DNA of 64,000 nt from the NCBI GenBank assembly GCA_014607495.2, contig CP053156.1:4340001-4404000 (forward strand). The letters are read 5' to 3'. This DNA is from Carposina sasakii (taxonomy: Eukaryota > Arthropoda > Insecta > Lepidoptera > Carposinidae). The notes beneath the pieces were generated by a model that saw nothing but the letters and a program-made list of their open reading frames with translations, did no database searches and was not told the origin of the DNA. Position numbers and translations under genes: made by a program. This document shows positions 47,833-59,400 of this stretch, one piece after another. The stretch's first letter is position 1, and each line of letters starts with the position of its first letter.

Positions 47833-50431
47833 CTACAGGGCCGCCTTGAGGCGGATCTTCTTGAGGTGTGCGGGCGCCGCGCCGGCGAAGGGGCGGCGCT
47901 TGCCGCGCGGCGCGGCGGGCGGGGCGGCGGGAGGCGCGGAGTCGGAGCTGGAGGAGGCGAGCGCGCGGCAGCGGGGCGGCTCGTCCGGGCGGCGCGCGCG
48001 CGGCGGGCGGGCGGGCGGCTTGCGCAGCGCCAGCACGTGGCGGCGCTTGGCCAGCGACTTGGGCTTGGGCTCGTTGTCGGCGAGGTAGCGCGGCGGCTCA
48101 AGCTTGGCGTAGCGCGCGGCGGGCGGGTCGGGTCGCGTGTACGCGTTCTCCTTGCGCTCGTCCGTCGCCTTGGCCTTGGAGCGCGCGAACAGCGGCGCGC
48201 GCGACGGGGACGACACCTTCGGACGCAGGCGCGACGACGTCAGCTGAAACGAGCGACACGTTAGCGACCGCCCGCGACGACGGCAAGCGATGACAACCAC
48301 ACTCTCTAGCTAAACCTCAATCCCGTTAGTTTTAGTACGAGCTGGAACAGTATGGTGTTAATCATATCGAATTGGGACAACACTTTTCATTCGTCTTACC
48401 GCGATCTACATTAAGCGTATTTAGAGGACCGGTTGTTTATTTAGACGGACAAACTGAAAATTAAAGAGGAATGACGTTACAAACGATTAGTGAACAATGA
48501 TTTGTCAAAAACACAACAATTACAAAAGGTATGCTATATTACTTGTAAAATAGGTGTAGCCAACGCGGCTACAAGAAATACTCCTTTATCATCCAAACCT
48601 TGCCCTGTTGGTTGGAAATAAAGATTAAAAATGCTTCGATCGCACTGACTTCTGATATTACCACTAAACAGAATTTTTAATTATTTAACTCTATATTTAC
48701 AGCTAGGTATATGCATATTTCTCGAATATCTGTCTGTACTATAGGGAACCTAGGTATATGCATATATATATTGAGTAGAAAATGTAATAAGTATTGTGTA
48801 TACATATCTCACACTGGACACATGCACATTTGGTGCTGCATGTCCAGAGGTAATATAGAGGTCAGTGGTGACATGTCGCTCCCACGTAAGTAACTATTAA
48901 CAAAATGTGTACATGTGCAAACTAAAACTAACTGTCCGATAGTATGCTTGTGCTTTAATAGCAACTACATCTTACTGTATTATAACGCCAATTATAATAA
49001 AATAGTAAACGGTCTTTAGTCTTTCACAAAACACCCATTTTAAGTAAATGTTTAAACTCTGGTTTCTCTTGAAAACGCATAAATCTCTCGTCTTTTACTA
49101 AAGTAAATGCTTACGTTCATTAGTTAGATTAGTGAAACGCGTCCACACGACTAAACGGATGTTGATGCAATTTGTCTCACTCAGACAAGTTTGAATTTTT
49201 CTATAAGTAGTTCACATGTTAAGTGTAAGTCCTGCGATTTGTGGTCAAACTTTTGTATAAGTCTCTCTTATGAGTCGACTAAGAAATTCCGGTGATGAGC
49301 GAACGAATAACTGATCTTTTACATCCCCAGTACCCCATAAAGCCTCATGTACACATAAGGCGGAGTAATATGATTATTTGTATAGAGCAGGCTATAACGT
49401 GGCAGTGGGATTTGTGATTCCGGCTATCCCTTTCTAGGAATGCAGCTATAGTGAGTTCGGTATGTAGTTCACTTCCTGCGGGTAAGTCATGGGATTATAT
49501 ACACGTTTTTTGCTTTTTAGTAACTGGGGAATTAATATAATGAAGCAAGATTACTTCGTGTAAAGCCCCCACATACCACAACCAGACTTAGACGAACTTT
49601 AATATGAAACAATATCGCTAAAAGATGGTGGTTTGCGGGAAGTTCTTTCGTCGGCATGTTCTTATTGGCTCGTTCAAGGTCAAGTCAATATTTACAACTC
49701 ATTGATAGGTGGAATACGCGGGAGGGGCCGGCCCTTATCCACCCATGTACCTAACAATGCTGGGTCTGGTAACGTGTGTTCTTGTCTATGTAGTCTGTCA
49801 AATCTAATCTTAGTTTTGATATAAAGGACAACTGATAAAGGCAGATATTGTCTTTAGGCGATCATAACCGTTATTAGTTCTACGTTGGCGGCCTGGAACG
49901 CCAACTATTGCTTGACGAACCGTAACAAATATAAAAAATATATATGTAATAACAAAAATTACATTATGTACTTATTTATTCACGGATCTCAGTCAAATGG
50001 CGCAAGCCGGTTTGTGGGACGTTGTATCTAAGTAGTTTTAAGTTTTTGTAATGAACCATCACATTATAAAACAAAGTCGCTTGCCGCTGTCTGTCCGTTC
50101 CTATGTATGCTTAGATCTTTCAAACTAGAGAACGGATTTTGTTGCGGTTGTTTTAATAGACAGAATGATTCAAGAGGAAGGTTTATATATGTATAGTATC
50201 AGCACTGCACCCGTGCGAAGCCGGGGCGGGTCGCTAGTATAGAATAAATGAATGCGAAATAAATGATTAGAATGAAATTGCTTTGAAACTCACCTGCGGG
50301 CGCAGCGTGCGTGAGTGCGCGCGCAGCCAGTCGCGCACCGAGGCGAGGCTGCGGTGCTCCGAGCACGGGATGCGGGAGTTCGGGTGCTGTCCCGTCAGGT
50401 CCAGGATGGACGCGCCCAGCGAACGGCCCAC
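47833..50431 (-). CDS. AGBL5: CCP5-like C-terminal exons with basic disordered tail and stop
   Basis: Exon 50431-50294 closes the carboxypeptidase domain ([20 protein letters not shown], then [17 protein letters not shown]). Exon 48243-47833 (137 codons with TAG at 47833-47835) encodes an Arg/Pro/Ala-rich tail such as [20 protein letters not shown] ending KKIRLKAAL. The last exon is very GC-rich and compositionally open in several frames on both strands; the called frame is the only one that continues from the preceding exon. Confidence 0.88.
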
Positions 50432-53400
50432 CTGCACCACGGTATATGTTTAACTTTCCTAGAGTACGATATTTAAGGCAATATGCCTTAACGCATTTAC
50501 GGCCGACGACTCGTATTTGCGTCTTCTTGGTGCCGCCGACGCGTATTTGGGTAAGCATACTGTGCGTTGAATTCATGTCGGTATGCTTAGAAAACTTGCC
50601 GGCAGCGAATGTGTTAACAGTGAGTAGGCAATGGAATCTGAAGCTTTGGTTTCTTATTAGTCATATAACGGTCTTGAATGAGAACAGTTCAGTTGGCACC
50701 GTAAAGAGGGCGTGGTTTCGCGTACTCCGCTATATGGCGGCACATATATCCTAGGAAACCAAAGCCACAGATTTCAAAACCAAAGCTAAATTGACTAGAT
50801 CAATGCTGATCTCTTTGCCACAAAGACAAAAAATAATATAGATTTGCGAACACCGGACGTATCTGGAGATTTCGGAAAAGAGTTCTCTTCAAACAACTGT
50901 ATCTAACTACAATTATATGAGACCTAAATAAATGTTCTACGTAATTCATATTGTACAAAGTGTCTAGAAGTACTGGTAAAATTACGCCTTTATCACACGA
51001 CGCGACGCGAATCACGAAAGCGGAATTAAACAAAACAGTTATTAAGCCGCGCACTTTCAACAAATACGCAATAAACACACAGCATGCTTTCGCGTTTTTC
51101 CGTCGCCCTATCCTATTCTATTAATTCCATAATGTGCGTTGCCGACACTTTTTGATTTGTTTAATTCCACTTCGAGTACCTATTCGTGTGATAAACGCGT
51201 CAGATACAAGTATCTACAGCAAGAGAGACAAACCTTCCCGGGGTCTATATCTCCTTCGAAAACCTCCAGATTGTTTGTGCGACCGTGCCTTACCTGAAAC
51301 GGGGTTGCCACCTCTGAGATTGTATACCAGGAGGGCAATCGCGCAAAACGACAACGTTTTGGTTATGGTTTAGCTGTTCATTTGACAGCGTTTCAGACAT
51401 TCTTTACGTTTATCTTTGGCTTTAATTAAACGTTGTCCAAATTTAGCGCGATACGAAATGTGCATAGCATAACGTTTTTGGTTGTGGTTTAGCTTTGGTA
51501 AATACGTCAAACTTTTGCGTGATTGCCCGCCAGGCCGCCTCTGCATTGGTAATTTCGACTCACGTAACTGATATCAGCCCCCTTAGCATGACCACGCATC
51601 GTGGATATCGTATCGTACGATATTGTATCGTCCCTATTCAAAATTCAACATGGCGGCTATATTTATCGTAATTTGACAGGCTAAATGTCGATAAATCGGT
51701 TTATCATATCGTGTTTCACAGGTGGGAGATGACTTGGGCAGATGGCTTAGTGTGAGTTTTCACTTCGAGCTCCTTCACGTTACCGTAAAGCAGCCAACCA
51801 ATGACATTGTGGTGCGATGACGTGATGTAATAAAAGTGAGACAACGACAGTACTTGATTGGTTGAACAGTTAACGTTAACGCAATCGAGTTACAAGTGAA
51901 AATTCGCTTTAAGCCCTCAGCTGGCTGTTTTTGTAATGTACGACTAGTCGGTGATCTATTTATGTAAGTAACATGTTCTAAATGATTCATTAAGGCCGAG
52001 GCAAAACTACTGTAGCTAGAAATGTTAAATTTGGGCCGCTCTCTAAGAGCTTTCCTGAAATTACCACAGGGATGAGAAGTAACGTGAATAGTAAAGTAAA
52101 TTGTATTTTACGGGTAAGTTAGTAACGTACATACGTGACTAAAGTTTACCAATGTAAAGGCGGCCTATTTTTTATTTTATGTGCCTAACCTCAAGTAATG
52201 AAACTAAACTATGGATAACAGTCAAAACTGTTAAACGCTTAGAATACAGTGATTTAATTATAAAAAAAACTTTTTTTTCTTTTTTTTTTAAAGGGGTTTT
52301 GTCACACAGTGACTATGTCACCCCTGTAAAGAAATAAAAAAAAAAACAAAAAACTTAAGAATACATTTTAAAAGACATACAATATATAACATCATTATAA
52401 AGTTATCATATTACTACTATAGTCTTATGAATATTTATAAGTAAACCTAAGCAAATTAATACGATGTACTCTGAAATATAAAATAATCTAAGATAAAATT
52501 CAGCGAACAGCAAAGTTAAAAACGATTCCCATTCTACCCACAAATTACAGTGGTACCCTATTCTACCGACAAATCGTGGCTAACTACGCCATACCCAAAG
52601 CTAACTAACGAGTTTAAAACCCCCATTCTACCCACAAATCGTGACTAACTTATGGTCAACCCAACCCTCAATAGTGACCTCAAAAAACTCCATAACCAAC
52701 TAACTAACCCTAACTAGTGAGCGGAAAAACGATCCCCATTCTACCCACAAATTACGGCGGTACCTCGTTCTACCGACAAATCGTGGCTAACTACGACCGA
52801 CCCAACGCTAAATAACGAGCTTAAAAACCGCCATTCTACCCACAAATTACGGTGGTCCCCCATTCTACAAATCGTGGCTAATTTATGGTCAACCCAACGC
52901 TCACCAGTGAGCTCAAAAAATCCCATAACTAACTAACCTTAACTAGTGAGCGCAAAAACGATTCCCATTCTACTCATAAATTACGGTGGTCCCCCAAACA
53001 AATTACGGTGGTCACCCCGATCTACACACAAAGACCTAACTACGCCCAACCCAGAATCGCACAAACCTGAAAGGGGTTTACCTCTTCGAATATATGCGGC
53101 GTGTACTTGGGCGGGGTGGGGGCGGCGGCGCGGGGCGGCGCGGGGTCGCGGGTGTCCGGAGGGAGGACGTTGACCAGGCGGCCCGTGTTGTAGTTACACT
53201 CGAGCGTGTACGACCGGACCAGACCGGTGGCCTTCAGCACGGCCACTCGGCCCGAGCCTTCGCGGGACATGCCGTCGCGACGGTCCCTGTATAGAATGAG
53301 ACGAACCTCTCGATAGTCCGTAACGCTAGCGTCAAACTGATAAATCACATAGATTTTGTTAGCGATTACATTATATGACGGCAAAGTGGGCGATGAAATG

Positions 53401-56400
53401 GTGTAGTTAGGTAGTGCCCCCACGAACCTGCGGCGTAACGCTACGGACGCTAACGCCCATTTGAAAATCAGTAGTTTTTATTTCCTTAAATATGGGTTCG
53501 AATCCCTTAACTGGTAGGGGGCGTGCTCACTTTGGGAACATAATGAGAGGTATCATTAAATGATGAATATCGATGTTTACTGTTTCCGGGAGTCATGGCG
53601 TATGTGAACGTAGGCCTATATACTGCCATATGAACTATGCGTATTTATATACCGTAAGGCTACTTAGAAAGGTTTTGCCCACCCCTGGACGGTAGATCAC
53701 AGCGTAGCTGGACGTAGGTTATCTTAGGGAGAGGTTTTGTCTTAGTAAATCATCAAGTCAGGGACTACATAGGCCTTTACAATGTGTTGTGAAGTGTGTG
53801 AATATTAATAATAATTAATAATTACATACTTGAGGTACATATTCCTCTCGGTGAAGTTGCACGAAGAGAAGTGGAAGTGCAGGTTGTTGAGGGACATGAT
53901 CCTCGGCAGCAGCATACATTCCACCGAACTTTCTAGATCCTCGAAATGGTTGCCGTACATGAAGATACCTGTCGGTGGAAACACGGGTATATATCTGAAT
54001 GTTCAGATGCCTTGCTTATTTTTGTGCCAAATATCCAAAGGAACAAACGGATGAGAAAATGGTTAGATTTCTAGCTTATATAACCGGTTATCCGAAACAT
54101 TCGCACCTTCGATTGTACAAGGGCTCACTTGTCAAAAATTGCAAAAAGCATTTGTGCTCTTCCTCTACCGAAGGTGCGAATGTTCCGTATCCACCGATCT
54201 TGATATCAAATATCCGTATTAGGATCCGTATCCGCGGATATATATTTTTAACGATCTGGCACATGACTAATTAATTATAACAAAAAAAAACTTAATTAAA
54301 ATACCCCCTTTTTCATGTCACGACAAATAAAAATGGCGAAAGGATGCCGATAATAAAATTATGGTTTAACCTTAAAAGCGCTAATATACTTATTTTATTA
54401 ATTTACTTTGCAATGAGCATTCTTACGAATGAGATATTACAGAAAAACAAATTCAGCGCAGCAAACAATAAATAGCGAATGCTCCATATTCTGTTACAAG
54501 TGAATGCTCAAACTTTGATACTATCACTACTAACCGAACATCTCAACTATACCCTCAAAATTGGTCAGAAGTGGCACCATGTGGTTCTATCGGCCCTTGG
54601 TGCTCTGCCTACCCCGTAAGGGATAAAGGCGTGATTATATGTAATGTATGTACTACTTTGATACGAACCTTTCTTAGAAGCGTGTCCATGCAAGTCAATG
54701 TACAGAAAGAGTCCGGAGTCCGGCTCCTTGCCGCAGTTGTAGACACGCGGGGCGGCGGCGGGGGTCGGGGGCGCCGAGGGGGACTTCTTAGGGACCTTCT
54801 TAGCGGACAACTTTTGAGGCCGCTCTTCTTTGGGCGGGGACGGCTCCTGGAATTGTCGGTAGATGATAGATAAATACATAAACACGGAGATGATGATAAT
54901 AATAATGCTAAGCTTTGTACATTTCTAAGTGCTGTGGATTTCAGTAAATAAAATAAATAAAATAATGTTGTGTTCAGGGTAGCCAGGATCATGATATCCT
55001 AAAGCTGAATTACGTAACTTGCAATAGCAAAGCCGAAGCAGCGCGATCGCGATAATTGAGAATGAATGGCTTTGCTATAGCAAGTTACGTAATCAGGGGG
55101 CCGTAGGCGTAACTAAAGATTGCGGACCTCTATTTGCTACTATCCTGGCACTTCTTTCACTTTATCGACTTTCACGATAATCTTTTAACCTGACCTTTCT
55201 CTACAATTTCTCCGATTTTGCTAGAGAAAGTCCAAGGTGTTCCCCTTCCATCCACTCTTTCTTCTTTTCTGCTTTGTGATAGATTAACAGAGAACTAATA
55301 TTTTATTACAATGTCTTTAGGTAAAGTACTTACAGGAGCATTACTATCTCCAACCGCGTTGGCCCTGGGCGCGGCGTTAGCATCTTCTTGCAGTTCACTG
55401 TGGTCGCCTCCCGACACTTCTGACAATCCGGACAACCCCCCCGACAATCCCCCCGACAACCCCCCGACAACCCCCCCGACAACCCGCCTGACAGTGCGGA
55501 TAATCCTGACACTTCGCCGGGCATACTGATGTCATTCAGCTTCTAGATAACATATAGGTAGATGTTAGATGCAAGGAATGTGTAGATGGATTTTCATACA
55601 AAAATAGTGTGCCGCGGAGCGGGGGTGAAGTATGGGACGAGGGGAGCATTGAACACTGTAGCCCTCCCCATTTACATAGAAACCACCTTGTAGTGACTAG
55701 TCAAACTACTTGCTCATTACCAATATGGTTCAAGATTGTTTTACGAGTGCAATTACTCATCGCTAGATGGCAATATTATACTACATTTTAGTAAAAAAGT
55801 ACCCTGATAAAAGCGCTAGTGTCTTTGTAATTTTAATACGGTTACATTTCGCAGCACAAGCGTATGGTTACCCCTATCATGACGTCATGGCCTCACGATT
55901 GCCACACGACTCAGTGCATAGTCCAAACTCCTCTTTTATACATTCTTCATGGCTAGGAAACACATGTTACACCCCCCACCCCGCCTGCCAAATTCGAGAC
56001 AGAGGCCTTAAAAGTGAGAACAACTGCACTAATGCACTGTGTACCATTATGATTGGGTGACTGTGGTATTGTTAGACATCATCATTTCATCATCATCATG
56101 TTATATCTCGGAAAGTTTTCACACTAGCGAAGTTATAAATAAAAAGCCGCGTGGTGCCGGCAGAGTAGAGTTTGTTCCACCCCTGCCTGCCCGTGGGTAT
56201 CGTACGAGGCGATTAAGGGTTTCCGGGAGGCGGGCAGCAGCGCATAGTCTGAAAATCACACTGCGGTCACCAACCCGCCTGCCCAGCGTGGTGACTATGG
56301 GCAAAACCCCCTTGTGGCAGTAGCCTTGTGGCATACCCTGGGGGAGGCCTGCGTCCAGCAGTGGACTGCAATAGGCTGAAGAAGAAGACTGTTATCTAGT

Positions 56401-59400
56401 CCATTCTTACCACTTCTTCGTTGTTTTCCGTCAACATGTATCGTTTGAAGCAGTTGGTACAGAAATACACCGTTTTGTGCTTGTCCACTGTATCTGTGTC
56501 TTGTGACTGAAAAAAATATCACCATCATTGTGTAAAACTCAGCCAGAAATAAAATCGACCTTTGGAAAGAGACAGAAATGTTTGGTCTAAAATAAGATAA
56601 TCTCTGTCACACACGCAGACGTAGATAGAGAAAGCCTTGTTGTCTTTCTGTTTTTATGGGGACATAATTATATGTTAGTAAAGTAGTATACTATCTTTGT
56701 TTACGTATTTGGATCCTCGATGCCAAAGAACTAGGAGTTTTTCGAAAATGTCGTTTGAAAAGTATTTATAATATACGTGTAAAACAAGGCAAAATGGCAT
56801 TATGTAATATCACTACACTAGCTATATTAATTCGAACTATATAAAACCTTCTCATAGAAATCGAGCTGTTGCAGTTGACTCTCTCTGTACTCTTCTATAG
56901 AATGATATTGAGGCGTATCCACATTTTTCCAGTTTTCTTTTCTCGGAGATGGGGAACGTATCTGTATAGAAATGTTGAATTTGAAGGGGTTTCTGTGACA
57001 ATTCGATAGCGACTCCAATTCCAAATTACAATTGAGATTGCTACACAGTTCCCATCACAATTAGGGTGTCTACACAGTAGCTATCATAATTTGGGGTCGT
57101 AACATAGATCCTGTCACAATTAGGGTCGCAACACAGTTCCTGTCACATTTGGGGTCGCTACACATTTTTGACACAATTGGGGTCGCAGCGCAATCCCTGT
57201 CACAATCGGGGTCGCTACACAGTTCCTATTACAGTTAGGGTCGCTACACACTCACCGGCTCGGCGCGGGGCAGGCCGGAGGTAGCGCTTGGCTCCAGGCG
57301 GCTGACCGCCCGGCTGCATGCTGCACACCAACCCATTCGCACGGACGGAGGGGAACGGCACGAGGATGCGTCACTACACAAATTATTCTATGTTAGAAAT
57401 AATACATTATTATAGTAGATTCAGATCGTCATACTTAAAACTAAACTTAAGTTTCTGTCTGTCCCTCTCCATCCTTAATGTAAATGGGTGAAACAAAAAG
57501 GGACAGGTAGGACTAACTTTTAAGTTTAGGTTTACGTGTTACGGTCAGTATAGACCACATTGTAAATGGTTCCTTACGCTTGTTATTATTATTACCCTCA
57601 GAGGAAACTTTCCCCTTGAAAGCACTCGGGTGAGTGATGGTAGTATGTTTTGATTGACACAAGAAATGTTGATGGAACTGATGATCAAGAATCAGTGGTT
57701 ACAGTTGTGAGTCAACGATATGATATGGGGTAAATGATGAGACCGTGTTCTAAATAAAATATAAACCTTGTTTGTTTTTTTGTTAGGCAAGCAAAATTAC
57801 AATAAACAGTACAATTCTTACCCAGTACTAGAGTTGGACTCCATAAGCAGACTGATGCTGTTCTTGAGGGCATCTCTCAAGGGCCTTAAAGGATTATGTC
57901 CGTGCACATTGAGTTCCTCGCTTGTGCTCAGATGTACGTCGGAGCCGAGGCAAGATCGCAGGGTGTTGTGGTTTAGGAGAGACTGGTCCTCTGCATTCCC
58001 TTTCGCCAGTTTTGGCAGCTCTTGTAACTTCATGTCACATACCTGTTGGCAAAAAGATACCTACTAACATGCTGAGCATTTAAGACCTTAAATAATAATA
58101 AATAAATAAAAAGATCTGTAGGGTAAGCATGAACCTTTTTCGCTCGCAAGTAAAATCTATGAGATTTGACAGTGTGATGGATGAGAGCGTGACGGGCTAT
58201 CGAGAGGTTCGTGCTTGCTCCACTATCAAAGTATATGGTTGAAATATAAGGTTTTATAAAGAAAAAGGAATGAAATAGGAACGCCTCTTCTATCATTCGT
58301 TCTATCTCTTATTTACTTTTTAATTGCGTTAATTTTTACTCTATGATCCTATCAACGTCAATAATTTTACTCGATGATGAATTCGATGTTCGGTACTTTT
58401 TTGCTCTTTCATAAAAAGGAGATAAAAAATACAAGTTCTATGTAGTGACCGCCACTTACGCAACTAAAGTTATCATTAATATCTTAAGAAACCATACCTT
58501 GAGATTAAAGTTTGTGTATAACATTATTAATGAAACAGATTGTAAAATGAATGCATCCAAAGTTTATCTTAACGTTCAAGTCTCTGTATCAACATTTATA
58601 ATTACCCAACCTACCTACAATATTTTTTATCAGCAGTACAGAAATAGACGGTGGCTAAATGACATTCGCGACTTATTCAGGATTTAGATAAGAGTTGAAA
58701 GGATAATTTTGCTGATCGTTCCAGTGGTTGCTTATTAATATGTTGATAAACTTATCGTGGATTATTTGATTGTGGATATTTGTAATTTCATGGAAGCTTA
58801 TATCCAGGAAAAAATTTGATGCAATCTTTGTAAAAAAAAATACCATAATTAAACCTAGTTCTACTGTAAGATCCCTAAGATTTTGCGTTGTGGATGCTAA
58901 CGAACCCTTTAAAGAGCATAACTCCTTAATAACCTAAGTGATGATGATCTCCGACCGTATTTCGGCCAAGGCGACCAATCTCTATGGAGATTGGTCAGGT
59001 ACGCAGGAGATATTATAGTGCACAAGTGTGTGCGCAAACACAGATGCACTCTCTATTCCGTTACTCTCATAGTCCGATGGACGGAAAGCCGACACGACTG
59101 GAGAGAGATCAGGCGCAGGACCAACGGTTTTCCGAGGAACGAGCTAAGTGACAATTTTGCAACATTAAAATCTGTACATGAAATAAATTCATTAGTACAG
59201 GTCCGTGACTGGGATCGAACTTACGCCTCCCGCTTGGAAGGTGCACGTCTTAACCACTGGGCTATCACTGCATTACAATGTTAAATATAAAAACATCAAT
59301 AACTATGTCCTGCCGTTCATATTTTTACCCAACTGCGCCAGAAGGGTTATGTTTTTCGAGAAAATATGAATGTTATTTCTTTGGTACACTCTAGCTAGAG

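Noticed and set aside
47866..48293. Several long Arg/Gly/Ala-rich ORFs on both strands at the CCP5-like last exon
   Set aside because: The region is extremely GC-rich and low in stop codons; only the minus-strand frame ending at 47833 continues from the preceding exon.
52518..53027. CRISPR array
   Set aside because: The repeats are long, imperfect and nested without regular unique spacers, and the genome is eukaryotic.
55440..55480. A required frameshift in the CCP5-like gene
   Set aside because: Using acceptor 55526 the exon is 192 nt and phase-consistent with both neighbours, so no frameshift is needed to keep the gene open.
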